The notes under the pieces were generated by a model, which made no database searches, was not told where the DNA came from, and was given only the letters and a program-made list of their open reading frames with translations. This document shows positions 1 through 9,708 of a stretch of DNA of 64,000 nt, piece after piece. Numbering within the stretch: the stretch's first letter is position 1; every line of letters begins with the position of its first letter. Position numbers and translations under genes: made by a program. Source of the stretch: Undibacterium sp. YM2 (lineage in GTDB: Bacteria; Pseudomonadota; Gammaproteobacteria; Burkholderiales; Burkholderiaceae_D); the NCBI RefSeq assembly GCF_009937975.1, contig NZ_AP018441.1, forward strand, positions 1,364,001 through 1,428,000, given 5' to 3'.

Positions 1-41
1 TTAATGCATACAATTCTATTTATTCCAAAAATGGACGCACC

Positions 42-785
42 ATGAACCTGACCCAACAGATAACGATTGCCCTGAAAAAACACCTGAAGCAAAAAGGCCT
101 GACCTATGCGCAACTGGCGGCGCATCTGCAAATCAGTGAAGCCAGTGTGAAGCGCCTGTTTTCTGAATCCACCTTCACCGTGCGCAGGCTGGAGGCGATA
201 TGCCAGTTACTGGAGCTGGATTTCCTGGAGCTGGCCAGACTCGCACGCGGCCAGCAGGAACTCAAGGGAGAATTATCTGACTTGCAGGAGCAGACCCTGG
301 CAGACCAGCCCAGGTTGCTGGGTGTTTTTTATCTCTTGCTGAATCAGTGGCAAGTCCGTGAAATCGCCAGGCAATTTGAGATTGCAGAAACGGAGTTATT
401 GCAATTGCTGATGAAGCTGGAGCGCCTAGAATTGATAGAGCTGCATCCACATAACCGCATCAAGTTACTAACCCATACCACCCTGCAATGGCGTGAGGAT
501 GGGCCCATACGCAGGAAATACCAGTCCAAGGTCATGGAAGAATTTTTGCAGAATGATTTTCATGATGAGCAGGCTATATTGCGCTTTGAAACGCGCGAGC
601 TCAGCGCCGCTTCGATTGCTGTTTTACAAAGAAAAATGGCACGGCTGTTGACCGAGTTTAATGAACTGGCTGATATTGATGCCAGCTTGTCATCGGAACA
701 AAGGCAGGGCATGGCCTTGTTGATGGCGACCCGGCCCTGGGTCTTTTCTTTATTCTCTGATCTGAAGCGCAAAGCCGGGCGTTAA
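42..785 (+). CDS. XRE-family helix-turn-helix transcriptional regulator
   Basis: A cytoplasmic DNA-binding regulator of 247 residues. Residues 1-65 form an XRE/Cro-type HTH: the pattern around LTYAQLAAHLQISEASVKRL, followed by FTVRRLEAICQLLELD, is typical of the family. The remaining 180 residues carry no domain I recognise; they are helical and charged, and may bind a ligand or mediate oligomerisation. The gene stands alone in front of tcdA, with 73 bases between them, and only 41 bases of upstream sequence are visible. Its targets cannot be deduced. The HTH call is firm; the function is not known. Confidence 0.85.
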   Translation: MNLTQQITIALKKHLKQKGLTYAQLAAHLQISEASVKRLFSESTFTVRRLEAICQLLELDFLELARLARGQQELKGELSDLQEQTLADQPRLLGVFYLLLNQWQVREIARQFEIAETELLQLLMKLERLELIELHPHNRIKLLTHTTLQWREDGPIRRKYQSKVMEEFLQNDFHDEQAILRFETRELSAASIAVLQRKMARLLTEFNELADIDASLSSEQRQGMALLMATRPWVFSLFSDLKRKAGR

Positions 786-858
786 AGTCACGCCGATTCT
801 TGCATCAAGTAAAATAGCGCCTGCTTACAATGTCCAGCCTTTTTGGCGTAATTTTCTT

Positions 859-1683
859 ATGCAAGATGTAATAGATATCGATTTTGAACGCCGCTTTGGT
901 GGCATTGCCCGTTTATATGGAGCGGCAGGTCTTGAGCGCTTCAAACAGGCGCATGTCTGCGTCATAGGCGTGGGCGGTGTAGGTTCATGGGTGGTAGAAG
1001 CGCTGGCGCGTAGTGCCATAGGCCGCATCACCATGATAGACCTCGACAATGTGGCAGAATCAAATATCAACCGCCAGATACAGGCTAATACCGATACCGT
1101 AGGCAAGGCCAAGGTTACCGCGCTGGCTGAGCGTATCGCCCTGATCAATCCCTATTGCAAGGTGAATGAAGTCGAAGACTTTGTCACACCAGACAATCTT
1201 GATGCCATGTTGGGGCAGCCGGGTTTTGATTATGTGATTGACGCCATTGACAATGTCAAAGCCAAGACCGCACTGATCGCCTATTGCCGCCAGCATGCCA
1301 TACCGCTGATCACCATAGGTGCAGCAGGTGGGCAGACTGATCCAGGCAAGATAGAAATTCGTGATCTCTCACGCACCGAGCAAGAACCTCTGCTGGCACT
1401 GGTACGCAAGCGCTTGCGCCAGAACCATGGTTTCCCGCGTGGCGCAAAAAGCAAATTTGGGATTGATGCCGTGTTTTCCATGGAAGTGCTCAGCATGCCT
1501 GAGACTGCCGAGGCTTGCGAAATCAGTGCCGATGCAAGCACTAACACCAGCGCAGGTGTCACTGGCCTGAACTGTGCCGGTTTTGGCTCATCCATCGTCG
1601 TGACAGCATCCTTTGGCCTGATGGCAGCAGCGCAGGTGTTGCGCAGGCTGGCTGCACCTGTCCCACTAAATCGAGCAGAATAA
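859..1683 (+). CDS. tcdA: tRNA threonylcarbamoyladenosine dehydratase (TcdA/YgdL)
   Basis: ATP-dependent E1-like enzyme that converts t6A37 to the cyclic form ct6A in ANN-decoding tRNAs. The 274-residue length matches the family (about 268). The N-terminal half is a ThiF/MoeB/HesA Rossmann fold: the nucleotide-binding glycine motif GVGGVGSWVVEALARS lies near residues 38-53, followed by IDLDNVAESNINRQ, the family's adenylation signature. A later EITIGAAGG-like turn and a C-terminal GSSIVVTASFGLMAA helix fit TcdA rather than MoeB. The ribosome-binding site is weak. It appears to be a single-gene unit. Confidence 0.93.
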   Translation: MQDVIDIDFERRFGGIARLYGAAGLERFKQAHVCVIGVGGVGSWVVEALARSAIGRITMIDLDNVAESNINRQIQANTDTVGKAKVTALAERIALINPYCKVNEVEDFVTPDNLDAMLGQPGFDYVIDAIDNVKAKTALIAYCRQHAIPLITIGAAGGQTDPGKIEIRDLSRTEQEPLLALVRKRLRQNHGFPRGAKSKFGIDAVFSMEVLSMPETAEACEISADASTNTSAGVTGLNCAGFGSSIVVTASFGLMAAAQVLRRLAAPVPLNRAE

Positions 1684-1930
1684 TTTCTATCTATGTAGAA
1701 ATATTTTCGTTTGGAAACAATCGTTTATATTGTGTGGGGAAAATAGCTCAGACATTGTTGAATTACATTTCCTGTCTTGAGTTATTGCCACTTAGCATTT
1801 AAAGTCAATTGACGGACGGCTTGTCCGCTCCGTGTATCTCTATTGGTTCTGAGTCATCAGACCCGATTCAAAAAGCACCATGGTTAAGCCATGGTCTGTC
1901 ACGTTCAACTCTGTGTTTGCGGAGGCAAGT

Positions 1931-3565
1931 ATGTTTCAGGACATTCGTATCAAGACCAAGCTCATCTTCAGTTTTATCTTGCTGACCGTATTGGTGTTAT
2001 CCATAGGGGCAGCCGGTTTTTTGAGTCTCAATGCCAGCAATAATTCAATTAAAACAGTGTATGACGACAGGCTGGTCGCCCTGGGCCAACTGGATGGCGT
2101 CATGCGCCTTATCATGCGCAATCAGGTCATCGTTGCCAAGGCGATGACGGACGATCCGGAGAAGGCTGCAGCGCATATAGATGTCATTGAAAAAGGCAAG
2201 GCAGAGGCGAGCAAGATATGGGCAGAATACATGGCGACCTACCTGACGCCAGAAGAAAAAGTCCTGGCTGAGCAGTTTGCCGCCAAGCGCAAGCAATTTC
2301 TCGATGAAGGTTTAAATCCCGCTCTTGCCGCATTAAAGAACAAGGATATCGACGCTGCATCAAAACGCTTCCATGGCAAAGTCGATCCTCTGTTCCTGAA
2401 CATGAAAGAGAATATGGATGCCCTCATACAACTGCAGTTGAATGTGGGTAAATCTGAATATGAGGCTTCGCAAAGCTTCTTCCACAGCTTCCAGGTTTAT
2501 GCGACGATTTTCATCGTCTTGTCAGGCCTGTTTGCATCTGCCATGGGCATCTGGCTGATCAACAGCATTTCACGGCCCCTGAACTATGCGGTGGAAATTG
2601 CCAATAATATTGCAGCAGGCGATTTGCGCCAGGAGATCAAGGTAAGCTCCAGGGATGAGGCAGGGGAATTGCTGCAGGCCTTGTTCAATATGAACCAGAG
2701 TCTGATTGCCATCGTCAGCCAGGTCAGGACCAGCACCGATACGATTTTTACTGCATCGAATGAAATCGCTACCGGTAACCTGGATTTATCTGAGCGCACA
2801 GAAAGTCAGGCCAGCTCACTCGAAGAAACAGCTTCTTCCATGGAAGAGCTGACCTCGACTGTGCAACACAATGCGGCAAGTGCTTCGCAAGCCAACCAAC
2901 TGGTGATGTCTTCATCTGATTTTGCCAGCAAGGGTGGCGACGTGGTCGGGCAAATGGTCAGTACCATGGGTGCGATCAAGGACAGCTCGCGCAAGATTGT
3001 CGATATCATAGGCGTCATCGATGGCATCGCCTTCCAGACCAATATCCTGGCCTTGAATGCAGCGGTGGAGGCAGCCAGGGCCGGTGAGCAGGGGCGCGGT
3101 TTTGCCGTAGTCGCTTCTGAAGTGCGTAATCTCGCGCAAAGATCGGCCAGTGCCGCCAAGGAGATCAAGCAATTGATAGGTGACTCTGTTGCCAAAGTCG
3201 ATGCCGGTACGGTACTGGTGGATGAGACCGGTATCACCATGGACCAGATCGTGACATCCGTCAAACAGGTAGCTGAGATCATGAGTGAAATTGCCGCAGC
3301 AGGGAGCGAACAAAGCCGGGGCATAGAACAGGTGAATGTGGCGATCACACAGATGGATCAGGTGACCCAGCATAATGCTGCTCTGGTGGAAGAAGCCGCT
3401 GCTGCGGCCCAAAGCCTGCTTGAGCAGGCTGATAATCTGCATCAGGTGGTCGGTGTGTTCAAAGTGACGGGTTTGCCAGAGGGTGGCAACGTCATCAAAA
3501 CCGGCAAATTCAGGAAAGCAGAAGCAGCTAACCAGGAGCAGCGCAAGACTTTGCGTCTGGGATGA
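1931..3565 (+). CDS. Methyl-accepting chemotaxis protein
   Basis: Inner-membrane chemoreceptor of 544 residues that signals to CheA/CheW. Order: TM1 at about 10-31, a periplasmic four-helix-bundle sensor domain (about 32-188), TM2 at about 189-210, HAMP (about 211-265), then the long MCP signalling coiled coil. Its hairpin tip carries the highly conserved [20 protein letters not shown] stretch. The start at 1931 is chosen because a GGAGG lies 6 bases upstream and the protein begins [10 protein letters not shown]; an in-frame extension to 1880 lacks such support. No C-terminal pentapeptide for CheR/CheB tethering is seen, since it ends KTLRLG. The ligand is unknown. Confidence 0.93.
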   Translation: MFQDIRIKTKLIFSFILLTVLVLSIGAAGFLSLNASNNSIKTVYDDRLVALGQLDGVMRLIMRNQVIVAKAMTDDPEKAAAHIDVIEKGKAEASKIWAEYMATYLTPEEKVLAEQFAAKRKQFLDEGLNPALAALKNKDIDAASKRFHGKVDPLFLNMKENMDALIQLQLNVGKSEYEASQSFFHSFQVYATIFIVLSGLFASAMGIWLINSISRPLNYAVEIANNIAAGDLRQEIKVSSRDEAGELLQALFNMNQSLIAIVSQVRTSTDTIFTASNEIATGNLDLSERTESQASSLEETASSMEELTSTVQHNAASASQANQLVMSSSDFASKGGDVVGQMVSTMGAIKDSSRKIVDIIGVIDGIAFQTNILALNAAVEAARAGEQGRGFAVVASEVRNLAQRSASAAKEIKQLIGDSVAKVDAGTVLVDETGITMDQIVTSVKQVAEIMSEIAAAGSEQSRGIEQVNVAITQMDQVTQHNAALVEEAAAAAQSLLEQADNLHQVVGVFKVTGLPEGGNVIKTGKFRKAEAANQEQRKTLRLG

Positions 3566-3607
3566 ATGCCGGGGTGAATACTTGCCTTGGTACGAGCTGC
3601 AAATAAA

Positions 3608-3645
3608 AGAGCCTGCCTGATTTTAATCAGGCAGGCTCTTTTTGT
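3608..3645 (+). terminator. Rho-independent terminator after the chemoreceptor gene
   Basis: Perfect 13-bp stem (AGAGCCTGCCTGA / TCAGGCAGGCTCT) with a 6-base loop, followed by a run of T. It lies between the MCP gene and the convergent TonB-like gene. The A residues on its left side could let it serve the opposite strand as well. Confidence 0.92.
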
Positions 3646-3656
3646 TATGGCTAGTC

Positions 3657-4415
3657 TTAATTGTCGAGCTTGAAATTAAATTCCAGCAAAGTGGTCAGTG
3701 GTTTGGAAATCGGCGCGTATTTCCATTGAGACGCTGCTGCAATCACTTCCTTGTCAAAATGCTTGGGTGGATTGGCTTTGACGATTTCTACCTGAGATAC
3801 CTTACCATCCGTATCGACATGCACACGTGCACTGACTACCCCGGAGGTGATGCCAGCACGTACTGCAGTACTCGGGTATTTGGGCTGTACGCTGGAGACG
3901 ACTTTTAAAGTCAGGTTTTCAACCGGTGCCGCAACTGGTGCAGGCTTTGGTGCTGCAGCGACCACTGGTGGAGGCGCTTCAACAGGCTTGGGTGCCGCGA
4001 CAGGTACCGGGGCAGGTGCGGTAGCGGTTGCTGATGCCGCTTTAGGAGCGTCTTTTACTTTGGCTGCAAGGGCTTTTGCCTCTGCTGCCGCTTTTGCATC
4101 CTTGGCGTCTTTAGCCTCTTTTGCTTCTTTAGCCTCTTTAGCTTCTTTCGCCAGTTTTTCTTCTTTGGCGATTTGCGCGGCTGACTTGTTGGATGCCATA
4201 TCCATCCACTTCGTCACATCGGCAGTATCGGCATGTTTGACAGGGTTTTTTACCAGGCCTGTTGGCATGGCTGTCGATGAAGGTGCCTCCGGTGCACTGG
4301 CAACTGGAGCAGGCTCCGGTGTTTTTTGGCAGGCAGTAATGAGCAAGGCACTGGATGCCAGGCTGAAAGTGAGAAATGATAACTTCCCTGTTGTTTTAGT
4401 AACTACCGTTTTCAT
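3657..4415 (-). CDS. TonB C-terminal domain lipoprotein
   Basis: A 252-residue envelope protein. The N-terminus has a hydrophobic signal ending in a lipobox (LITAC, Cys about residue 29), so it is probably lipid-anchored rather than TM-anchored like classical TonB. The middle is low-complexity: Lys/Ala/Glu tandem repeats (KEA/KDA units, about residues 85-110), then Pro/Ala-rich sequence that could span the periplasm. Residues about 168-250 form a TonB C-terminal domain (QPKYPSTAVRAGITSGVVSA with a terminal LLEFNFKLDN strand). It probably couples to or interacts with outer-membrane proteins. No ExbB/ExbD neighbours are present, so a role in energy transduction is uncertain. Confidence 0.82.
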   Translation of the reverse strand: MKTVVTKTTGKLSFLTFSLASSALLITACQKTPEPAPVASAPEAPSSTAMPTGLVKNPVKHADTADVTKWMDMASNKSAAQIAKEEKLAKEAKEAKEAKEAKDAKDAKAAAEAKALAAKVKDAPKAASATATAPAPVPVAAPKPVEAPPPVVAAAPKPAPVAAPVENLTLKVVSSVQPKYPSTAVRAGITSGVVSARVHVDTDGKVSQVEIVKANPPKHFDKEVIAAASQWKYAPISKPLTTLLEFNFKLDN

Positions 4416-4733
4416 ATTACTCCAGACAAAAGACTGTTTTTAAAGCTAAAGTGAAATCAAGCAATCGGCTGTATCACAGCGAAAAATGCTTGCATGAAAA
4501 TAGTGCATTTCAAAACAAATGCAATAAATTGGTGCAAAAGCACTTTATCCGCTGCTCAGGAAATTTTCACAAATCCGAACGGCTATCCTGCCATGGATGT
4601 AGGCACTTAGCAATATTCAAATCACAGAACTGATTGAAATCATGAAAATTCACCGATCAAAATGGCATAAATTTCGCATAACCATGCATGATTTGTGCCA
4701 AATGCAGGCTAAATCATTTAATTGATAAGAATT
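4416..4733. other. Intergenic stretch with no recognised gene
   Basis: AT-rich sequence between the TonB-like gene and the guaC terminator. The only reading frame (60 codons, plus strand) has no ribosome-binding site or family resemblance. It presumably holds the promoter of the minus-strand TonB-like gene, but I cannot point to a convincing -35/-10 pair. Confidence 0.5.
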
Positions 4734-4767
4734 ATGAAAAAAAGCCAACTTCTATCGAAGCTGGCTT
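4734..4767 (-). terminator. Rho-independent terminator of guaC
   Basis: Read on the minus strand, an 11-bp stem with one mismatch (AAGCCAGCTTC / GAAGTTGGCTT, 4-base loop) is followed directly by a run of seven T. It lies about 60 bases after the guaC stop codon. Confidence 0.85.
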
Positions 4768-4825
4768 GTAGTATTGTTACGGGATTATGCTGATGCTGTT
4801 TAGTGCTAAACAGGCTTGATACGGA

Positions 4826-5866
4826 TCAGGATTTTCCGAACACTTCATTCAATTGCTGTGTTACGCGAATGAAGGTCGTGCGCTTGGTCAACTCCTTGAG
4901 TTTGTGTGCGCCCACATAAGTGCAGGCTGAGCGCACGCCACCGAGTATGTCCTGCAAGGTTGCCTCGACCGGGCCGCGGTAAGGGATCAATACTTCCTTG
5001 CCTTCTGATGCGCGGTATTTGGCAACGCCACCTGCGTACTTGTCCATTGCAGCGCGGCTGCTCATGCCGTAGAAGCGTTTGAATTGCTGGCCATCGCGCT
5101 CTATCAAATCACCGGCACATTCATCGTGACCCGCCAGCATGCCACCGAGCATGATGAAGTCGGCACCGGCACCAAAAGCCTTGGCCAGATCACCTGGCAC
5201 GACACAGCCACCATCGGCGCAAATCTGCCCACCCAGGCCATGCGCTGCATCAGCACATTCAATCACTGCTGATAATTGCGGATAACCCACGCCCGTCATC
5301 TTGCGCGTCGTGCAGACCGAGCCCGGGCCTATGCCGACCTTGACGATGTCGGCACCGGCCAGTATCAGTTCTTCCGTAATATCTCCCGTCACCACATTGC
5401 CTGCCATGATGGTCAGGTGCGGATAAGTGGTGCGCACTTTTTTGACGAAATTGATAAAGCCTTCGGTATAACCATTCGCCACGTCTATGCAGACATATTC
5501 TATGGCGTTCTGGGCTCTCGCCATGACAGCCGAGAATTTCTCGAAATCGGACTGGGTAATCCCCATGGAATAAAAGGCCGTGGATTTCTTTTGCAGGGCA
5601 GAGAAATAGGCAACCAGTGCATCTTCATCATAGTGCTTGTGCAGGGCAACCGATAATTGATGCGGGTCCAGTGCGGCGGCCATTTCCATGGTGCCGGTAG
5701 AATCCATATTGGCAGCAATGATGGGAATGCCGTGATAAGTCTTGCGCGAGTGATGAAAAACGAATTCGCGTTCCAGATTGACCTGCGAACGGGAGGTGAG
5801 GGTGGAACGCTTGGGACGTATCAAAACGTCCTTGAAATCCAGCCTTAGGGTTTCTTCTATATGCAT
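4826..5866 (-). CDS. guaC: GMP reductase
   Basis: NADPH-dependent reductive deamination of GMP to IMP, a purine salvage step in the cytoplasm. The 346-residue length fits the GuaC family. The start at 5866 gives [20 protein letters not shown], the canonical GuaC N-terminus, and has a GGAG Shine-Dalgarno; an upstream in-frame extension to 6064 has no family resemblance. Visible motifs are the TIM-barrel phosphate site [10 protein letters not shown] and the catalytic cysteine loop [20 protein letters not shown]. The absence of a CBS insertion separates it from IMP dehydrogenase. It is a monocistronic unit with its own terminator. Confidence 0.96.
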   Translation of the reverse strand: MHIEETLRLDFKDVLIRPKRSTLTSRSQVNLEREFVFHHSRKTYHGIPIIAANMDSTGTMEMAAALDPHQLSVALHKHYDEDALVAYFSALQKKSTAFYSMGITQSDFEKFSAVMARAQNAIEYVCIDVANGYTEGFINFVKKVRTTYPHLTIMAGNVVTGDITEELILAGADIVKVGIGPGSVCTTRKMTGVGYPQLSAVIECADAAHGLGGQICADGGCVVPGDLAKAFGAGADFIMLGGMLAGHDECAGDLIERDGQQFKRFYGMSSRAAMDKYAGGVAKYRASEGKEVLIPYRGPVEATLQDILGGVRSACTYVGAHKLKELTKRTTFIRVTQQLNEVFGKS

Positions 5867-6054
5867 GACGACTCCAGTATGCGCCTGGCGGACGCGGGAA
5901 ATCACGACCAGACGCAGTAATGCCATCAAGTCGTTGAGCCGTACTTGAGTATAGTGCAAAATTTTTCCCCGGCTTGATCTGATTATTAAATGAGGTTTAT
6001 AAGCCAGCGCATATACTGTTGCACCAAAAGCATGCTTAATGCTTTCAGCAACAA

Positions 6055-6975
6055 TTAGTGGCATACCCCCTTGCCTTTATCGGTAAAATCTTGGCCTGGA
6101 ACTGGCATAAATTCCCATTCGTAAGACTTGTCTTGCAGAGTCAGTTTCAGTACGCCATGGGTGGAGTTGTCACGTATCTCCGTCGCACCTTTGGGTAAAA
6201 ACATCGGTGTCAGTTTAGCCCCGCCAGTGCCGACCACAAAACTGCGTATGCCATTCTTGTCGTCCCTGTCGCCATTCGCATCCAGGGGCGCAAAGCGCTC
6301 GTAATCATGATCATGCGAAGTCAGGACCAGATCTGCCTTGGCCGCGACCAGCATGGCCCAGGCTTCCTGCATGTTCTTATTATTGCCATGGCCGCCTGAG
6401 CTATATACAGGGTGATGCCAGAAAGCCAGGGTGCAGCTTTGTTTATTGCTGGCCAGCTCTTCTTTCAACCACGTCATCTGCACTTGCATCTGGCTGGGGT
6501 CGAGATTGCTGTTGAGCGAGAGCACCAGCCATTTGCCCAGTTGTGTCGCATAGTAGCCGCGTCTGTCAGGCCCGGCCAGTTCACCAAAGTAATTGTAATA
6601 ACCGAGAGCTTTGGGCATGCCGTAATCATGGTTGCCTGGTGAAGGCAGGGTTTTATCCTTGAAGCGTCCCCAGGTGGGCTCATAGCATTTGGTGAATTCC
6701 TCGGGCTTGCCTACCGGGTAGGTATTGTCACCGAGGGTAATGGCTCTTGCGGTATTGTCTTTGGCCAGGCCAGCGGCTATCAGCTCTGCGGTTCTGGCTG
6801 CCATGCTTTCTGCAGGAGGTTGCTTGCGGCAATCGGCAATGTCGCCAGCCACGTAGACCGTTGTGCTGACAGCTTTTTCTACAGGCTTTTTGCCAGGTTT
6901 CCTGGTTTTATCTGCGGCCTGTGCTGACAGGATAAACAGGGTGGAGAGAGCAACAAGCAGGCGGGGGATACGCAT
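6055..6975 (-). CDS. Secreted metallophosphoesterase (purple acid phosphatase-like)
   Basis: A 306-residue exported phosphatase of the calcineurin-like superfamily. A Sec signal peptide of about 20 residues ([21 protein letters not shown]) precedes a Lys-rich stretch. All dinuclear-metal motifs are present in order: [36 protein letters not shown] and [11 protein letters not shown], the pattern of purple acid phosphatase-like enzymes. It probably hydrolyses phosphomonoesters in the periplasm, though the substrate is unknown. It lies downstream of the copper ATPase on the same strand with 68 bases between, including a hairpin, so it is probably a separate unit. Confidence 0.88.
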   Translation of the reverse strand: MRIPRLLVALSTLFILSAQAADKTRKPGKKPVEKAVSTTVYVAGDIADCRKQPPAESMAARTAELIAAGLAKDNTARAITLGDNTYPVGKPEEFTKCYEPTWGRFKDKTLPSPGNHDYGMPKALGYYNYFGELAGPDRRGYYATQLGKWLVLSLNSNLDPSQMQVQMTWLKEELASNKQSCTLAFWHHPVYSSGGHGNNKNMQEAWAMLVAAKADLVLTSHDHDYERFAPLDANGDRDDKNGIRSFVVGTGGAKLTPMFLPKGATEIRDNSTHGVLKLTLQDKSYEWEFMPVPGQDFTDKGKGVCH

Positions 6976-7001
6976 GGATTCTTCTTATGAAACTTGGTGA
7001 G

Positions 7002-7032
7002 CAGGAACAGGCGCGTATTTTACCTGTTCCTG
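7002..7032 (-). other. Perfect 10-bp hairpin between copA and the phosphoesterase gene
   Basis: CAGGAACAGG and CCTGTTCCTG flank an 11-base loop just after the copA stop codon. No T-run follows on the minus strand, so it is either a weak or Rho-assisted terminator or an mRNA-stabilising hairpin. Confidence 0.5.
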
Positions 7033-7043
7033 ACAATTGCATA

Positions 7044-9626
7044 CTACAGCTTTGCATGCCGCAGGCGTAAGGCATTGCTAATGACGGAGACTGAACTCAG
7101 GCTCATCGCCGCACTGGCTATCATGGGGCTCAGTAAAATCCCGAACCATGGATACAGCAAGCCTGCGGCAATGGGCACGCCGACAAAATTGTAGGCAAAG
7201 GCAAAGAACAGATTTTGCCTGATGTTTTTCATGGCCTGTTTGCTCAGGGCGCGGGCTTTGACTATGCCGCGCAAATCACCTTTGACCAGCACCACATGGG
7301 CGCTGTGCATGGCGACATCGGTGCCGCTACCCATGGCGATACCGACATCAGCCTGCGCCAGTGCAGGTGCATCATTGATGCCATCGCCTGCCATGGCAAC
7401 TGCGTGACCCTGTGCCTGCAATTCCTGCACGATGCGGAACTTGTCGGCTGGCAGCAAGTCGGCCCGCACATCGTCGAGCCCCAGTTGTTTTGCCACTGCC
7501 TTGGCAGTCCTGGCGTTATCACCCGTCAGCACGATGATGTGCATGCCCTGCTGCTGCAATTGAGTGATGGCCTCTTTGCTGTTACTCTTGATTTTGTCTG
7601 CGACACTGAGCATGGCCACGGCTTTTTGTGCTACCGCCAGCAGCATGACGGTATGTCCCTGCGCCTGCAGATCACTGATTTGCGATTCGAAGCCTGGCAG
7701 CTCTATGGCATGTTCTTTCAACAGTGCAGGGTTACCCAGCAAAACCGTCTTGCCATCGACTGTGGCGCTGACACCCTTGCCTGTGATGGACGTAAAATCG
7801 CCGATGGCAATGGACTTTGCACCGCGAGACTCTGCATAGCTGACGATGGCATGGGCAACCGGGTGTTCACTGCGTTGTTCCAGTGCCATGGCCAGCGCCA
7901 GCAAATCTGTTTCTGATTCGCCGCTGGCGACGCTGTAGTGTTGTACTGTTGGTTTGCCTTCTGTCAGTGTGCCGGTTTTGTCTATCACCAGGGTATCGAT
8001 TTTTTCCAGCCTCTCCAGTGCTTCTGCATCCTTGATCAGTACACCATCGTGGGCACCGCGACCTATACCCACTGTGACCGATATTGGCGTGGCGAGGCCA
8101 AGTGCGCAAGGGCAGGCAATGATTAGTACCGAAACTGCGGCCATCAGGCCATTTGCCATCCCCGGCGCAGGTCCCCATACTGCCCAAATCACGAAGGCCA
8201 GTACGGCAATGGCAATCACTCCCGGCACAAACCAGCCGGATACCTGATCCGCCAGCTTCTGTATCGGTGCGCGTGAACGCCCGGCCTGGTTCACCAAATT
8301 GATGATGCTGGCCAGCAGGGTGTCCTTGCCTATGCGTTCAGCCCGCATGCTGAAGCTGCCTTGCTGGTTGATGGTACCAGCACTGACTTTGTCGCCAGCC
8401 TGTTTGCTGACGGGCAGTGGTTCACCTGTCAGCATGGCTTCATCGATATTGCTATGGCCATCCAGCACTACGCCATCAACAGGAATATGCGCCCCCGGCT
8501 TGACGCGCAAGTTGTCGCCAGTCTGTACTTCATCAAGAGCAATTTCTTTTTCGCTGCCATCAGCAGCAATGCGTATCGCCGTTGCAGGTGTCAAACCCAA
8601 TAATGCCTTGATCGCTGCATTGGTTTGCGAGCGTGCCCGTAATTCCAGCACCTGTCCCAGCAATACCAAGCTAATGATGACGGCTGCGGCTTCAAAATAC
8701 AGCGGTGCCATACCACCCATCTTGAAGGCTGCAGGCAGTATATCTGGCAACAACAAAGCCACCAGACTGAACAGATAGGCAGCGGCTGTGCCAACACCTA
8801 TGAGACTGAACATATTCAGATGCATGGTTCTGAAGGACGCCAGCGCCCGTTCAAAAAATGGCAGGCCAGCCCATAGCACGACAGGTGTTGCCAGGAAGAA
8901 TTGCAGCCAGTTGAACACTGTCATGCCCAGCAGACCATGAAAAGACACGCCAGGCAACATGTCACCCATGGTCATGATCAGCAGCGGCAAACTCAACACC
9001 AGACTGAACTTGAAGCGCCGCGACATGTCATCGAGTTCACTGGTGTCCTCTTCTGCCGAGGCTTCCTTGGGTTCCAGCGCCATGCCGCAAAGCGGGCAGG
9101 TACCGGGACCTACCTGTTCTATTTCCAGGTGCATGGGGCACGTGAAAATCGCATCCTTGGCGACGGGTTTAGGTGCGGGGCGTTTGGCCGGGTCCAGCCA
9201 GGCGGCAGGATCTTTGCGAAATTTTTCCAGGCAGGCGTTGCAACAAAAATAATAAGGCTGCCCATCATGCACAAACTGGTGCTGGCTTTGCCCATTGACA
9301 CGCATGCCACAGACCGGGTCTTTGTGCTCACCCTGGGCATCGCTTTGCATGGCATCTGTGCTGGCAGCATTAACGCTGCCCAGCCCTATGACCTTTTTGG
9401 CCTTCACATAATTCTCAGGCGCAGCATTGAACTTGCTGACGCAGGAAGTGCTGCAAAAATAATAGGTAGTACCCTGGAAGCGCGCCGTTTTTTCAGGGTT
9501 TTTACTGACCTGCATGCGGCAGACCGGGTCGGTATATTTTTTTTCCTGGGCTGCGGCTGGCTGTTCATCATGCTTGTGCCCACAGCAACTGCCGCCATGC
9601 TGGTGGGTGGATTGGTCCTGGGTCAT
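7044..9626 (-). CDS. copA: Copper-translocating P1B-type ATPase with N-terminal YHS domains
   Basis: Inner-membrane Cu(+) exporter of 860 residues. The N-terminus is His/Cys-rich, followed by two YHS metal-binding domains (DPVCRM..., about 34-70; DPVCGM..., about 103-140) and a short heavy-metal-binding module (TCPMHLEIEQVGPGTCPLCGM, about 163-184) in place of the usual HMA domains. The P-type core shows CPC in ACPCALGLATP, the phosphorylation site DKTGTLTEG, the HP locus (SEHPVAHAI) and GDGINDAPAL. The transmembrane ligand residues YN (FAYNFVG) and MSLSSVSV match the Cu(+) subgroup. It is divergent from a MerR regulator, with a MerR-type promoter between them. Confidence 0.94.
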   Translation of the reverse strand: MTQDQSTHQHGGSCCGHKHDEQPAAAQEKKYTDPVCRMQVSKNPEKTARFQGTTYYFCSTSCVSKFNAAPENYVKAKKVIGLGSVNAASTDAMQSDAQGEHKDPVCGMRVNGQSQHQFVHDGQPYYFCCNACLEKFRKDPAAWLDPAKRPAPKPVAKDAIFTCPMHLEIEQVGPGTCPLCGMALEPKEASAEEDTSELDDMSRRFKFSLVLSLPLLIMTMGDMLPGVSFHGLLGMTVFNWLQFFLATPVVLWAGLPFFERALASFRTMHLNMFSLIGVGTAAAYLFSLVALLLPDILPAAFKMGGMAPLYFEAAAVIISLVLLGQVLELRARSQTNAAIKALLGLTPATAIRIAADGSEKEIALDEVQTGDNLRVKPGAHIPVDGVVLDGHSNIDEAMLTGEPLPVSKQAGDKVSAGTINQQGSFSMRAERIGKDTLLASIINLVNQAGRSRAPIQKLADQVSGWFVPGVIAIAVLAFVIWAVWGPAPGMANGLMAAVSVLIIACPCALGLATPISVTVGIGRGAHDGVLIKDAEALERLEKIDTLVIDKTGTLTEGKPTVQHYSVASGESETDLLALAMALEQRSEHPVAHAIVSYAESRGAKSIAIGDFTSITGKGVSATVDGKTVLLGNPALLKEHAIELPGFESQISDLQAQGHTVMLLAVAQKAVAMLSVADKIKSNSKEAITQLQQQGMHIIVLTGDNARTAKAVAKQLGLDDVRADLLPADKFRIVQELQAQGHAVAMAGDGINDAPALAQADVGIAMGSGTDVAMHSAHVVLVKGDLRGIVKARALSKQAMKNIRQNLFFAFAYNFVGVPIAAGLLYPWFGILLSPMIASAAMSLSSVSVISNALRLRHAKL

Positions 9627-9663
9627 TTGCTATGCTCCCGTACAGATAAAATGATATTGCCTT

Positions 9664-9695
9664 ATCATAGACTCCGTACCCAAGAACAGAGTCAA
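9664..9695 (-). promoter_or_regulatory. MerR-type promoter/operator of copA
   Basis: On the minus strand TTGACT (9695-9690) and TATGAT (9669-9664) are separated by exactly 20 bp, the overlong spacer typical of MerR-activated promoters. The spacer overlaps a 24-bp imperfect dyad at 9670-9693 (GACTCCGTAC / GAACAGAGTC arms, two mismatches), close to the ACTCCGTAC-type operators of MerR regulators. It faces copA, whose start lies 38 bases beyond the -10. Confidence 0.85.
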
Positions 9696-9708
9696 GGATT
9701 ATTTAACG

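Noticed and set aside
2806..3442. Two long minus-strand frames (about 180 codons) opposite the chemoreceptor
   Set aside because: Produced by the GC-biased codon usage of the MCP signalling domain; the plus strand is clearly the coding one.
3847..4443. A 198-codon plus-strand frame rich in Thr/Gly/Ala
   Set aside because: It is the antisense shadow of the low-complexity part of the TonB-like gene; no ribosome-binding site and no domain.
4451..4633. Small 60-codon gene in the guaC-TonB gap
   Set aside because: No ribosome-binding site, no resemblance to a family, and unusual residue composition.
5867..6064. N-terminal extension of GMP reductase to 6064
   Set aside because: Family N-terminus and Shine-Dalgarno are at 5866; the extension resembles nothing.
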